Source of the DNA: CAZQKW01 sp964594075
GTDB lineage: Bacteria; Desulfobacterota; WTBG01; CAIYCZ01
DNA length: 64,000 bases
Direction of reading: 5' to 3'
NCBI GenBank assembly: GCA_964594075.1
Contig: CAZQKW010000010.1
Location: forward strand, 17,871-81,870
Both the position numbers and the translations under genes were made by a program. The notes under the pieces are model-generated. The model saw only the letters and a program-made list of their open reading frames with translations. It had not been told where the DNA came from and made no database searches. Below, in pieces: positions 8,744-18,983 of the stretch (its first letter is position 1; each line of letters opens with the position of its first letter).

Positions 8744-10132
8744 ATGCGTTACCACAAAATTACGCCCGAGGTGCTTTCAAAAATATCCGCCATCGTTAAT
8801 GGAGAAGTCTTCAGCAGCAAAGAGGATTTGCTGTGTTTTTCATACGATGCGCTCAATCAGAGATATCTCCCCGAAGCTGTGGCATTTGCAAAAACCACTG
8901 AACAGGTTTCCCGTTTATTACGACTTGCAAACCAGTATGTCTTCCCTGTTATACCCCGGGGGTCAGGATCAGGGTTTACCGGCGGTTCTCTTGCGGTGGA
9001 AGGGGGGCTGATACTATGCTTAACAAAGATGAACAACATTGTGTCAATAGATACTGATAATTTGGTAGCAGAAGTTGAGCCCGGCGTTATTACGGGAGAC
9101 CTTCAGGCGCAGGTGGAGCGCTATGGGCTGTTTTACCCGCCTGATCCGGCAAGCTTAAAATTTTCTACTATAGGAGGAAATGTCGCAGAATGTGCCGGCG
9201 GTCCCCGCTGCGTCAAATATGGCGTTACCCGCGATTATGTGTTGGGGCTTGAAGTTGTGCTGCCTGAAGGCGATGTAATCAGAACCGGGGCAAAAACCAT
9301 GAAAAGCGTCGCCGGGTATGATCTTAACGGCATAATGATCGGCTCAGAAGGAACACTGGGGGTCATTACAAAAATCTGGTTGAAACTGCTTCCCTTGCCT
9401 GAAACCCGACGCACTATGCAGGCGACATTTCTATCGCTAAATGATGCGGCAAAAACAGTATCAGCAATAATACGCGCAAAAATAATTCCCTCAACGCTGG
9501 AATTTATTGATCGGGCTGCTATTCGCTGCGTCGAGGATTATTTGAAAATTGGCCTGCCGATTCATGCTGAAGCAATTCTTATTATAGAGGTTGACGGGGA
9601 CCGGGAGGTGGTTGATAAGTATGCGTCGCGCATCGAGACCATCTGTAAACAGGGTGGCGCAGAAACAATTGCAACCGCGCACAATGACCAGGAGGCTGAG
9701 CAGTTATGGAAGGTTCGCAGATCCATTTCGGCATCCCTGCTCAAATTAAATCTCCACAAAATAAATGAAGATATTACCGTCCCGCGCAGCCGGGTGCCGG
9801 ACATTATAAGAATGATTGTGGAAATAGCCAATAAGTATAACCTTATTAATGTCAATTTTGGTCATGCCGGAGATGGCAATATCCATACGAACTTTATGAT
9901 TGATCGCAACAATGCTAATGAGCTGCAGCGTGCCGAAAAAGCAGTGGAAGAGATTTTCAGGGCGACTGTTGCATGCGGGGGCACCATCTCGGGAGAGCAT
10001 GGCATTGGTATTGCCAAGGCCCCGTATTTACCCCTTGAAATTGGTGACAGTGGGATTGAGGTTATTAAACGAATAAAAAAGGCATTTGATCCGCAGAACA
10101 TTCTAAACCCGCACAAAATTACAGTTGACTAA
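8744..10132 (+). CDS. glcD: glycolate/lactate oxidase FAD subunit
   Basis: A 462-residue FAD-linked oxidoreductase of the VAO/PCMH family that oxidises glycolate or D-lactate to the 2-oxoacid. The FAD-binding half has PRGSGSGFTGGSLAVEGG and GGNVAECAGGPR; the C-terminal half has NFGHAGDGNIHTNF and SGEHGIG, typical of GlcD/Dld. A GAGG ribosome site precedes the ATG. The Fe-S subunit gene follows after 2 bases, so electrons pass from FAD to that protein and probably to quinone. Glycolate and D-lactate cannot be told apart from sequence. Confidence 0.93.
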   Translation: MRYHKITPEVLSKISAIVNGEVFSSKEDLLCFSYDALNQRYLPEAVAFAKTTEQVSRLLRLANQYVFPVIPRGSGSGFTGGSLAVEGGLILCLTKMNNIVSIDTDNLVAEVEPGVITGDLQAQVERYGLFYPPDPASLKFSTIGGNVAECAGGPRCVKYGVTRDYVLGLEVVLPEGDVIRTGAKTMKSVAGYDLNGIMIGSEGTLGVITKIWLKLLPLPETRRTMQATFLSLNDAAKTVSAIIRAKIIPSTLEFIDRAAIRCVEDYLKIGLPIHAEAILIIEVDGDREVVDKYASRIETICKQGGAETIATAHNDQEAEQLWKVRRSISASLLKLNLHKINEDITVPRSRVPDIIRMIVEIANKYNLINVNFGHAGDGNIHTNFMIDRNNANELQRAEKAVEEIFRATVACGGTISGEHGIGIAKAPYLPLEIGDSGIEVIKRIKKAFDPQNILNPHKITVD

Positions 10133-10134
10133 CC

Positions 10135-11430
10135 ATGGACCCCCTTGATGATTTACTACAGCAGGCACGACGCTGCGCCAAATGCGGCACCTGCCTTCTC
10201 AATTGCCCGCTTTATCCTGAGACATTGTTAGAACAGAATTCGTCCCGCGGCAAATTAAGCCTCATAGAATCTCTGGCAGAAGGAAAAATTGCTTTTTCAA
10301 AAAGGCTTTCACAAATTCTTTCTCAATGTCTAATTTGTAATACCTGCGGGGAAGGATGTCCCAACCAAGTGCGCACAGAAGAAATTTTTTTGCGGGCACG
10401 GAAGGAGTTGTGCGCCAGCAGAGGACTGCCATTACCAAAAAAATTAATATTTCGTTATGTGTTGCGAAGCATTCTCCTGCTCCCCGCGTTGCTTAAAGCT
10501 GGTTCCATCTTTCAGGGTTTTTTATTTAAAAAAGTTCCCGCCCGGAGCGGTTTGCGACGCAGGTTTCCCTTTCCCTTTATAGACAGCAGGCGGCTGCTTC
10601 CCGAGCTGCCAAAACAATTTTTCAAAGACATGTATCCGGCAATAATTCAGACGCCGCAGGATACTATGCGGATTGCATATTTTATCGGATGCGCAACCAA
10701 TTACCTGTTTCCCGAAGTTGGAAGCGCAACCCTGAATATATTAAAACGGCTGCGCGTAACTGTGGTTATTCCACAACAACAGGCATGTTGTGGATTAATG
10801 GCGTTTGGCACAGGAGATTGGAAATCAGCCCGAGAAATGGCGCGACAGAATATTAAAGCTTTTTCTGATAAAGAGGTTGATTTCATTGTCACGAATTGTG
10901 CGTCGTGCGGCGCTGCATTGAAAAAATATTATCCTATGCTATTTGAGGACAGCGATGAGCATACGCGCAGTATTGTTGATAATTTTAGCCGCAAGGTCAT
11001 CGATATTTCCGAACTGCTCATAAACAATATACCCCTTGTTAATATCGCAACACAAGATCGCGTAGAACCAGACGCAAAGACGGTGCAAAAAAAAAGACTC
11101 ACCTACCACGACCCGTGCCACCTGCGGCGCAGCCAGGGAATTTCTGAGCTGCCTCGACGTCTGCTTAAATCACTCCCCGATATTGAGTATGTTGAAATGG
11201 AAAATTCAGACCAATGCTGCGGTATGGGAGGGAGTTTTAATATTTCGCATTTTGACCTTTCCATGAAAATACTTGATAAAAAATTACGGGCCTTAGAGAA
11301 GACTGGTGCTGAAATACTGGTTACTGGCTGCATGGGCTGCATGCTGCAGTTTAAGGACGGGATTTATCAAAAAAACATGAACGTTGAAGTACTGCATCTC
11401 ACTGAGGTGCTTGATAAAAAAATAGTTTAG
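10135..11430 (+). CDS. glcF: glycolate/lactate oxidase Fe-S subunit
   Basis: A 431-residue protein with two [4Fe-4S] motifs at the N-terminus (CAKCGTCLLNCP at about residue 15 and CLICNTCGEGCP at about 64) and two CCG-type cysteine-rich domains (QQACCGLMAFG and DQCCGMGGS). This is the layout of GlcF and the heterodisulfide-reductase-like subunits that take electrons from the flavoprotein. Starts 2 bases after glcD, so the two are certainly an operon. No third subunit (glcE) is present; the FAD subunit plus CCG protein form a two-component enzyme. Confidence 0.92.
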   Translation: MDPLDDLLQQARRCAKCGTCLLNCPLYPETLLEQNSSRGKLSLIESLAEGKIAFSKRLSQILSQCLICNTCGEGCPNQVRTEEIFLRARKELCASRGLPLPKKLIFRYVLRSILLLPALLKAGSIFQGFLFKKVPARSGLRRRFPFPFIDSRRLLPELPKQFFKDMYPAIIQTPQDTMRIAYFIGCATNYLFPEVGSATLNILKRLRVTVVIPQQQACCGLMAFGTGDWKSAREMARQNIKAFSDKEVDFIVTNCASCGAALKKYYPMLFEDSDEHTRSIVDNFSRKVIDISELLINNIPLVNIATQDRVEPDAKTVQKKRLTYHDPCHLRRSQGISELPRRLLKSLPDIEYVEMENSDQCCGMGGSFNISHFDLSMKILDKKLRALEKTGAEILVTGCMGCMLQFKDGIYQKNMNVEVLHLTEVLDKKIV

Positions 11431-11820
11431 AATAACCGAATATTTTAACTGGCGCACAAGCATTAGTTCTTCCAGATCTTTCCGCACAATATTTCGCTGG
11501 TGCGAATGAGACAGCTCCAGGGGGCTTTTAATATTCACTTTTTACCCTTTTAACCCCTCCTGCCGGATAACTATCACATTCGAAGCATTCGGGCGACTGA
11601 TAAGACACCGTCGTCAAATGTAACTATATATAGTATTTGAACCTTTTATTATATACATTTTGTAGTAATTTTCACTTTACATCACGGCGGTTATTTGATA
11701 AATTTTTTCTACACATGGTCTAATGCAAAAGTAAGTTCTTTCATAAACATATAAGTAAGCACTAACTGCCAACCGGTGCTGTTTTAGCGAGGACATAACA
11801 GTTCTTTGAGGGGATGAGTT
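11431..11820. other. intergenic region upstream of smc
   Basis: About 390 bases of AT-rich sequence. The last part (GTTCTTTGAGGGGATGAGTT) supplies the ribosome site for smc. On the minus strand a GTG-started frame from 11538 gives about 35 plausible residues before running antisense into glcF; I do not call it. No RNA or terminator recognised. Confidence 0.4.
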
Positions 11821-14800
11821 ATGCACGTAAAAGAACTTGAAATCGTAGGATTTAAAACCTTTGTCGACAAGGTTAAGCTTGTATTCAAGCCGGGTATAAC
11901 GGCTCTGGTCGGGCCTAACGGATGCGGTAAAAGCAATGTTATTGACGCATTCAGGTGGATCATGGGCGAGCAGAACGCAAGAAACCTCCGCGGCAAAATT
12001 ATGGAAGATCTGATTTTTAACGGCAGCGAAAGCAGAAAGCCCATGAGCATGGCCGAAGTATCCATGGTTTTGAGCAATGAAAATGGTCATCGCAATTCTG
12101 AAGACCAGGTCAGAGAAATTATGGTTACGCGACGATTGTATCGTTCTGGCGAAAGTGAATATTTTATCAATAAGATACCATGCAGACTTAAAGACATTAT
12201 TGAGCTTTTTCTTGATGCCGGCGTAGGTCTTAAATCTTATTCGATCATGGAACAGGGAAGAGTTGACCATATTCTAAGCCTTAAACCCCCCGAACGCAGG
12301 GTGCTCATTGAAGAGGTGGCGGGCATTGCAAAATACCGCGCGCGTAAAAAAGAGGCGCTGTCCAAAATAGAATCAACAAAGCAAAACGTGCTGCGCATTC
12401 GCGACATTCTGAACGAAATCCAAAATCAGCTGACGATTCTTGAAAAGCAGGTTAAACGGCTTAACCGATATCGAAAAATAAAAGACGAGATAAAAGAAAC
12501 CGAACTGTATATTGCAGCCCACAAATTACACGATCTAAAAAACGCAGAATCAAAAATCAGGGCGGAACTGACAGCCCTGCGCGATGAGGAAATTCGCATC
12601 ATAGCAGAAAGGCAATCAGTTGAAGCTACGGTCATAGAACAGCGTGTAAACTTGACTGAAACCCAGCGGAGATGTGCTGAACTGCAGAACGAATTGTATC
12701 AGATTAAAAACAATATAACGACGCAGGAGAGCCGTCTGACCTACAATCACAAAGAGGTGGAAACGATAACCGAACGGCTTGAAAAATATGAGCATAAACA
12801 AGCTGAGCTTAACACTGAACTGGCAGTGTTAATTGCAGAGGCAGAAGCGCGCAGAGAAGAGGTTGCGGCCCTGCGTGCTGAAATTGAAAGTAACCAAAAA
12901 CAATACACGAACGGCACGGCGATGGTCTCCACCCTTACCGATCAACTTGCAGAATTACGGCAACGCATTGACAGAGAGAAATCAGAACTCATTGCAATAG
13001 TTACGGCGCGCACCCAAATCAAAAACAATATGCAGCTTAACTTGAATATGCAGCGAGAAATTACCCAGCGATTGAACAGATTGTCAGCTGAACAGAGCGC
13101 CTGTGAGGCACGGCTTAAAGAAATCAGCCATCTCACCGAGGCTGCTGAACAGCGGATAAATGAAATAGTTGCCAGTCGTGCTGACACGGAAACGGCAATA
13201 ACTGAACACCAGCAGTCCATCGCAAAACTTTCTGCAGAACTATCTGAAAAAGAGGCGATACTGCATGAACTTAAAGATAACACCAGCATAATGCGGTCGC
13301 GCCTCACCTCACTGAAAGAACTGCAAGCAAACTTTGAGGGGTTTGACGAAGGAGTGCGTGCCATTATGCGCCGGCACGAGCACAGTGCTGTCGATGAGAC
13401 CGGGGTTGTGGGACTTTTTGCAGATTTTATAGAAACGAACCCTCAATATGAAACGGCGGTTGAATCTGCCTTGGAGAGACGGCTTCAATCGGTCATTGTC
13501 CATGATTACCAGAACGGTTTTGCATCCATTGCTTATCTTAAACAATCTGACGCAGGTCGCGTATCATTTATTCCCCTCTCCCCTGCTCCGCGCGGTTTTG
13601 AAACAACAGAAACGCACGATTCGTCTCAGCAATTGATATCACTGGCATCAGTTATTAAAACGGCACCGGAATATCAGCATCTGGTTAAGGAATTGGTTGG
13701 AAACGTGTTTGTTGTTGAAAATATAGAGCAGGCATTAGCCATCCGGGCGGCATTACCCAAACCAGCTTCTTTTGTTACGCAGGATGGAGATATCATAGAT
13801 CCCGCAGGTGTTTTAACGGGCGGCAGCAAAAGAACGGCAAGCTCTGGAATACTGCAACGAAACCGTGAAATCAAACAGCTTACCGACGAGCTGCAGCACA
13901 TCGAGATGCGCCTCAATTCTGTCGCCAGAGAGCGGGAAACAATGATGCAGGAGCTGGGCCGGCTGCAGGATATTTCAGAATCGCTTATATGCGAGAAACA
14001 GGAGCTTGATATTACCCTGTTTCAGCAGCAAACCATGCTTGAAAAGTATACGGATGAGACCAAGCAATGCCGAGAAAAATTAGCAGTGATTCACGATGAA
14101 TATGAGTCATACGCGCGCGATCTTGTTTCCTATCAGCAGGAGCTTAAAGAGCTCATCATCAAGGAAGGGTCGTTTAAATATAGCGATGATGAAATGCAGG
14201 AGGGGTTGCGCATTCTTCAGCAAAGTGAACTTTCGCTCAAGGAGGAACTGAAAAATGCTGAAACAACCGCTGTTGAGGCGCGCGTGAAACTTGAAGTCAC
14301 CCAGCAACGCTACGAAAACGCAATAAACAATTTGAATATGGCTCTTGAAACCAAGACGGGGGCAGATAACAAACTGGCTCAGCTGGTCAGGGAGATGGAG
14401 GAGCTCCGGATGCAGAAGGAGGACCTTGTTCGTGACATTTCTCTGACTCAGGAAAATCTACGCGACCTGCTTGTTAGGCATGACGAAACCGACCGCCGCC
14501 TGAAAAGCGAACTGGAGCGAGCGGCGGACCTTGAAAAAACTCTTACTGCCGCAGAGACATTTCTGCGCAGCTTGCAGGAAAGCAAAGATACTATTGAACC
14601 GCGGGTGCATGAACTTGACCTAAACCTAAGAGAGGTCTTGCTGCGCTGCGAGCATCTTGCAGAAGAGATCACTGAGCGTTATCACTGCGCGATACCTCCG
14701 CTGGAGCATGTGTCATCAGAACTGGCAAAATTTTCCCTCGCAGAAAATCACGAGAAGCTTGAAAAGCTGCGGCTGCGCCTTGAAAATATCGGAGAAGTTA

Positions 14801-15381
14801 ATCTGGCTGCCGCAACGGAATATGACGAAACGAAAAAGCGCTTTGATTTTCTCTCTGCGCAGGAACAGGACCTTACCCAGTCTTTGGACTCCCTGCAGAG
14901 AGTTATTGCAAAGATTAACCGCACCACCCGGGAAAAATTTCAAGATGCGTTTAATCAAGTGAATGCCCATTTCCAAGAAATTTTTCCCATTTTATTCCAA
15001 GGGGGCAAAGCATACCTTGCATTAACCGATGAATCTGATTTATTAGAAACGGGAATTGAAATATATACGCAACCGCCCGGCAAAAAAATGCAGAGTCTCG
15101 ATTTGCTTTCAGGCGGAGAACGATCGCTAACGGTTGTGGCACTGATATTTGCCATCTTTTTAACCAAGCCAAGTCCGTTCTGCCTGCTTGATGAAATTGA
15201 TGCTGCCCTTGATGACAGCAATATTGAACGGTTTAATCAGCACCTGAAAAAAATGAGCACCTATTCGCAATTTATTATGGTTACCCACAGCAAGCAATCA
15301 ATGCAGGCTGCCAATACCCTCTATGGCGTCACCATGCAGGAACAGGGTGTATCAAAAATAGTTTCAGTAGAACTTCATTAA
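11821..15381 (+). CDS. smc: chromosome segregation protein SMC
   Basis: A 1186-residue condensin ATPase that compacts and segregates the chromosome. Walker A is GPNGCGKSNV at about residue 32. Long coiled coils (about 170-500 and 680-1020) flank a hinge near 515-670 with GVVGLFADF and DPAGVLTGGS. The C-terminal head carries LSGGERSLTV and Walker B FCLLDEIDAALD. Length and order match bacterial SMC. It is followed 6 bases later by ftsY. The partners scpA and scpB are not in the window. Confidence 0.97.
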   Translation: MHVKELEIVGFKTFVDKVKLVFKPGITALVGPNGCGKSNVIDAFRWIMGEQNARNLRGKIMEDLIFNGSESRKPMSMAEVSMVLSNENGHRNSEDQVREIMVTRRLYRSGESEYFINKIPCRLKDIIELFLDAGVGLKSYSIMEQGRVDHILSLKPPERRVLIEEVAGIAKYRARKKEALSKIESTKQNVLRIRDILNEIQNQLTILEKQVKRLNRYRKIKDEIKETELYIAAHKLHDLKNAESKIRAELTALRDEEIRIIAERQSVEATVIEQRVNLTETQRRCAELQNELYQIKNNITTQESRLTYNHKEVETITERLEKYEHKQAELNTELAVLIAEAEARREEVAALRAEIESNQKQYTNGTAMVSTLTDQLAELRQRIDREKSELIAIVTARTQIKNNMQLNLNMQREITQRLNRLSAEQSACEARLKEISHLTEAAEQRINEIVASRADTETAITEHQQSIAKLSAELSEKEAILHELKDNTSIMRSRLTSLKELQANFEGFDEGVRAIMRRHEHSAVDETGVVGLFADFIETNPQYETAVESALERRLQSVIVHDYQNGFASIAYLKQSDAGRVSFIPLSPAPRGFETTETHDSSQQLISLASVIKTAPEYQHLVKELVGNVFVVENIEQALAIRAALPKPASFVTQDGDIIDPAGVLTGGSKRTASSGILQRNREIKQLTDELQHIEMRLNSVARERETMMQELGRLQDISESLICEKQELDITLFQQQTMLEKYTDETKQCREKLAVIHDEYESYARDLVSYQQELKELIIKEGSFKYSDDEMQEGLRILQQSELSLKEELKNAETTAVEARVKLEVTQQRYENAINNLNMALETKTGADNKLAQLVREMEELRMQKEDLVRDISLTQENLRDLLVRHDETDRRLKSELERAADLEKTLTAAETFLRSLQESKDTIEPRVHELDLNLREVLLRCEHLAEEITERYHCAIPPLEHVSSELAKFSLAENHEKLEKLRLRLENIGEVNLAAATEYDETKKRFDFLSAQEQDLTQSLDSLQRVIAKINRTTREKFQDAFNQVNAHFQEIFPILFQGGKAYLALTDESDLLETGIEIYTQPPGKKMQSLDLLSGGERSLTVVALIFAIFLTKPSPFCLLDEIDAALDDSNIERFNQHLKKMSTYSQFIMVTHSKQSMQAANTLYGVTMQEQGVSKIVSVELH

Positions 15382-15387
15382 AAGCAC

Positions 15388-16314
15388 ATGCCAGAACGAG
15401 GATTTTTTCAGCGGCTGAAGCATGGCCTCAGCAAAACCCATAATGCTATTGTCCGCCGTATAGAAGAAATAACTGTGGGGAAGCGGGAGATCAGCGAAGA
15501 GCTGCTCGAGCATCTTGAGGAGATTCTTATTAGCGCAGATATTGGCATAACAACTATCCAGACGATTATGGACTCGATACGCTGGAGGGTTAAACGCCAC
15601 GAGCTTGCAGACCCCGATAAAATTCGTGATGCAATTAAAGCAGAAATTCTTGCCATTCTCTCTCACGCTGAAAATGCCTTATACCTTGACCCCGGCAGCA
15701 AGCCCTTTGTCATTCTTGCCGTTGGCGTCAATGGCACCGGAAAGACAACGACTATTGCAAAAATGGCCCACCTGTTCAAATTGCAGGGACGCACCGTGCT
15801 TCTCTGTGCAGCCGATACCTACCGCGCTGCCGCTATTGAACAGCTTGAGATTTGGGGGCAGCGTGCCGGATGCTCGGTTATAAAGCACAAAAGCGGCGCT
15901 GATCCATCAGCGGTTGTTTTTGATGCGCTAAAAATTGCAAAAGCTCAACACTATGATGTTTTAATGATAGATACGGCGGGGCGCCTTCATACTAAGCTCC
16001 CGCTCATGGAAGAAATCAAGAAGGTATCCCGCGTCATCGGCAAGGAGGTGGCGGGTGGGCCGCATGAGACGCTGCTTGTACTTGATGCTACCACAGGACA
16101 AAATGCCATAGGCCAGGCAAAAACATTTAAAAATGCGTTAAACATCTCGGGTATCGCCATAACCAAACTTGACGGCACTGCCAAAGGTGGTGTTATTGTG
16201 GCTCTGTGCGATGAACTTAAAATCCCGGTGCGCTTTATTGGCGTAGGTGAAAAAATGGATGATTTGCGCGAATTTATTGCACAGGATTTTGTTGATGCAC
16301 TGTTCGAGGATTAG
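15388..16314 (+). CDS. ftsY: signal recognition particle receptor FtsY
   Basis: A 308-residue GTPase that docks the SRP-ribosome complex to the Sec translocon. It has the NG domain only: GVNGTGKTTT (G1), DTYRAAAIEQL (G2), DTAGRLHTKL (G3), TKLDGTAKGG (G4) and a final GVGEKMDDL. The acidic A domain of E. coli FtsY is missing, as in many bacteria. Six bases after smc, so the two are co-transcribed, a common arrangement. Confidence 0.96.
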   Translation: MPERGFFQRLKHGLSKTHNAIVRRIEEITVGKREISEELLEHLEEILISADIGITTIQTIMDSIRWRVKRHELADPDKIRDAIKAEILAILSHAENALYLDPGSKPFVILAVGVNGTGKTTTIAKMAHLFKLQGRTVLLCAADTYRAAAIEQLEIWGQRAGCSVIKHKSGADPSAVVFDALKIAKAQHYDVLMIDTAGRLHTKLPLMEEIKKVSRVIGKEVAGGPHETLLVLDATTGQNAIGQAKTFKNALNISGIAITKLDGTAKGGVIVALCDELKIPVRFIGVGEKMDDLREFIAQDFVDALFED

Positions 16315-16480
16315 AGCGGATAATACCTTTCCAAAGATACTTGAAATTTACTTTGCTTCCCTTTTTCATCACTTATTGTTTGCATTCCCCTTATCAATTC
16401 CTTATAATTTCAATTAAAACGGCGTGACGTTCAACACGATACCGGCATGGTGTGACGTCAAAATCACAGGATCAAACAGC

Positions 16481-17047
16481 ATGGAAAAAAAAGTTAAGCC
16501 AGGCATAGACCTCGGCCTTACTAAGGATGATAAAGCTACCCTCTATGCAATTGCCCGCACCGCAATTGAATGTGCAGCCCACGGCAAAAAACCGCCCGAC
16601 GTAGAAGTGAAATCGGACATACTCAAAGAGAATAGAGGGGCCTTTGTTTCGTTGCATTTCCATGGCAACTTGAGGGGGTGCATTGGACATATTCAGCCGA
16701 CCAGGCCACTGTATAAGACGGTTCAGGACATGGCTATTGCAGCAGCATTTCAGGATCCACGTTTTGAACCAGTACGTCCAGATGAAATTGACGAACTGGA
16801 TATTGAAATTTCTGTTTTAACACCCATGAAACGAATTGAAAATATCCAGGAAATTGAAATCGGCAAACACGGCATTTATATTATAAAAAACGGCTATCAT
16901 GGGCTTCTATTGCCGCAGGTTGCCACAAATTATGGATGGAATAAAAAAACATTTCTTGAGCATGCGTGCCTGAAAGCAGGTCTTCCGCCGGATGCCTGGA
17001 CGGACAAAGACACTCAAATATATATTTTTTCTGCTGATATTTTCTAA
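16481..17047 (+). CDS. amrA: AMMECR1 domain protein (AmrA)
   Basis: A 188-residue AMMECR1-family protein, component A of the AmmeMemoRadiSam trio. The signature LRGCIGHI (about residue 66) is present, with DPRFEPV and LPQVATNYGW farther on. I placed the start at ATG 16481 (MEKKVKPG) because the 19 residues upstream do not fit the family. The biochemical role of AMMECR1 proteins is unknown; they usually occur with a MEMO-type dioxygenase-like protein and a radical SAM enzyme. The radical SAM partner is encoded 12 kb away (29181-30356); no MEMO gene is in the window. Confidence 0.88.
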   Translation: MEKKVKPGIDLGLTKDDKATLYAIARTAIECAAHGKKPPDVEVKSDILKENRGAFVSLHFHGNLRGCIGHIQPTRPLYKTVQDMAIAAAFQDPRFEPVRPDEIDELDIEISVLTPMKRIENIQEIEIGKHGIYIIKNGYHGLLLPQVATNYGWNKKTFLEHACLKAGLPPDAWTDKDTQIYIFSADIF

Positions 17048-17097
17048 TTATGTGCTGGTGCGCGTTTAGCTCTGCTGGCTAATATTACGTTCATCTC

Positions 17098-18759
17098 ATG
17101 TGTGTTAACGTCATACCCCGTCTCCAGCGCCACAAAATCGCAGTTCTGTTTTTTATGTTCCTGCTGGTATCGGTCATAACGGCCCTACCGATAGGTGCTG
17201 CAGAAATGGCTTCTGCTGAGGGGGTAGCATTGCCTGCATACGGCGATGCGTTTGTTGACAGTTCAATCGGCGATGCGAGCACCCTTATTCCCATTTTGGC
17301 TTCTGACAGCGCTTCTCACGGTGTTGCCTCTTTAATCTATAACGGACTGGTCAAATACGATAAGGATCTCAAGCTGATTGGCGACCTGGCAGATTCATGG
17401 GATATTCTTAACGATGGCTTGAAAATCAGATTTTATCTTAGAAAAGGGGTGCTATGGCATGACGGCCATCCGTTTACAGCGCGCGACGTGCTATTTACCT
17501 ATCAAACAATGTGCGATCCAAAAACACCAACTGCATATGCTGACCCCTTCCTTCAGGTTCAGGATGCTCGTATTATAGATGACCTTACATTTGAGGTGAC
17601 CTATAAGAAACCGTTTGCACCGGCGCTTGAAAGTTGGGCAATTTCAATTCTTCCGGAGCATCTTCTTCGAGGCAAAGATATTGTAAAAAGCGAACTTGCG
17701 CGCCATCCCGTGGGAACCGGTCCGTATGTATTTAAAAGTTGGGAAACGGGCGCAAAGATTGTGCTGCAGTCAAACCACGCTTATTTTGAGGGGCGGCCCT
17801 ATATCGATACCTATGTCTATCGCGTGATACCCGACAGCGCGACGATGTTTCTTGAGCTCCGTTCCGGCACGATCGACCGGATGGGGCTTACCCCGCTGCA
17901 GTATCAACGCCAGACCAATAGTGCATACTTTAAAAATAATTTTGCAAAATATCGTTATGTCTCTTTTTCTTATACGTATATGGGGTATAACTTAAAAAAT
18001 CCGCTGTTTCAGGATGTCCGGGTTCGTCAGGCAATAAGTTATGCAATAGATAAACAGGAGCTCATTGATATTGTTCTGTTGGGTTTGGGACAGATTGCAA
18101 CGGGGCCGTATAAGCCGGGAACGTGGGCATATAACGGAGCTGTGCGTCAGTACCCATACAGTCCGACTAAAGCGCGTGAACTGTTGGCGCAGGCTGGATG
18201 GAAAGATCGCAACGGCGATGGAATTTTAGATCGCGATGGCAGGCCGTTCCAATTCACTATTCTTACCAATATTGGCAACGCACAACGTGCCAAATGCGCA
18301 GAGATCATTCAATATCGTTTGCAGCAAATTGGCATTAAGGTAAACATCCGTATCATTGAATGGGCCTCTTTTATCAATCAATTTATAAATCAGCGCCGTT
18401 TTGAGGCAGTTATTCTTGGCTGGACCATATCGCAGGATCCTGATTTATATGATATTTGGCACTCCGGCAAAACCAAACCGGAAGAACTTAATTTTGTCTC
18501 CTATAGCAATCCGGAAGTGGACAAACTGCTGGAAAAAGGACGCCACACGTTTAACATTGATGAGCGCAGGAAATGCTATTTTAGGATTCAGGAAATCTTA
18601 GCCGAAGAACAGCCTTATACGTTTCTCTTTGTCCCCGACGCGCTTCCTATAATCAGCAGCAGATTTAAGGGGATTGAACCGGCGCCGATAGGCATAGACT
18701 ATAATTTTATTAAGTGGTATGTCCCACAACATCAGCAGAAATATGTTCATTATAATTAG
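17098..18759 (+). CDS. periplasmic oligopeptide/dipeptide-binding protein
   Basis: A 553-residue family 5 solute-binding protein with a signal peptide (residues about 14-38, ending near AAEMASA). Family landmarks include ILASDSASHGVASLIYNGL, LRKGVLWHDGHPFTARDV and the RQAISYAIDKQ helix. It delivers peptides or similar solutes to the permeases encoded just downstream on the same strand. The ligand cannot be predicted. Confidence 0.92.
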   Translation: MCVNVIPRLQRHKIAVLFFMFLLVSVITALPIGAAEMASAEGVALPAYGDAFVDSSIGDASTLIPILASDSASHGVASLIYNGLVKYDKDLKLIGDLADSWDILNDGLKIRFYLRKGVLWHDGHPFTARDVLFTYQTMCDPKTPTAYADPFLQVQDARIIDDLTFEVTYKKPFAPALESWAISILPEHLLRGKDIVKSELARHPVGTGPYVFKSWETGAKIVLQSNHAYFEGRPYIDTYVYRVIPDSATMFLELRSGTIDRMGLTPLQYQRQTNSAYFKNNFAKYRYVSFSYTYMGYNLKNPLFQDVRVRQAISYAIDKQELIDIVLLGLGQIATGPYKPGTWAYNGAVRQYPYSPTKARELLAQAGWKDRNGDGILDRDGRPFQFTILTNIGNAQRAKCAEIIQYRLQQIGIKVNIRIIEWASFINQFINQRRFEAVILGWTISQDPDLYDIWHSGKTKPEELNFVSYSNPEVDKLLEKGRHTFNIDERRKCYFRIQEILAEEQPYTFLFVPDALPIISSRFKGIEPAPIGIDYNFIKWYVPQHQQKYVHYN

Positions 18760-18867
18760 CCAGTGGTTCAAACCTATGGAGAAAACCGGCTTATTTTCTA
18801 AAGATAAGGTTCCCGCTTCGTTGCTGTTTTCCGCTATGACTTTCATTTGTAATTCGGCTAAAGCATC

Positions 18868-18926
18868 ATGTCATTGCGAGCGCGTGCAGAGAAGCCGCGA
18901 GGTTGACGAAAGGGATGCAATCTATA
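18868..18926. repeat. possible dispersed intergenic repeat (REP-like)
   Basis: The stretch begins TCATTGCGAGCG and ends GATGCAATCTATAC with a GC-rich middle. It resembles the widespread 'TCATTGCGAG...GAAGCAATCTC' intergenic repeats of many bacterial genomes, here between the binding-protein and permease genes. Only one copy was noticed in the window, so the assignment rests on resemblance alone. Confidence 0.4.
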
Positions 18927-18983
18927 CATAAAAACACCTGACGATAGTAATCATAGCAACCGCTCAACCCGGAAATCGCCACT

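Noticed and set aside
11293..11538. Minus-strand frame of about 80 codons starting with GTG near the end of glcF
   Set aside because: The first 35 residues look plausible, but the rest is antisense to glcF and no family is recognisable.
11677..12270. 197-codon minus-strand frame over the smc start
   Set aside because: Antisense to strongly conserved smc sequence.
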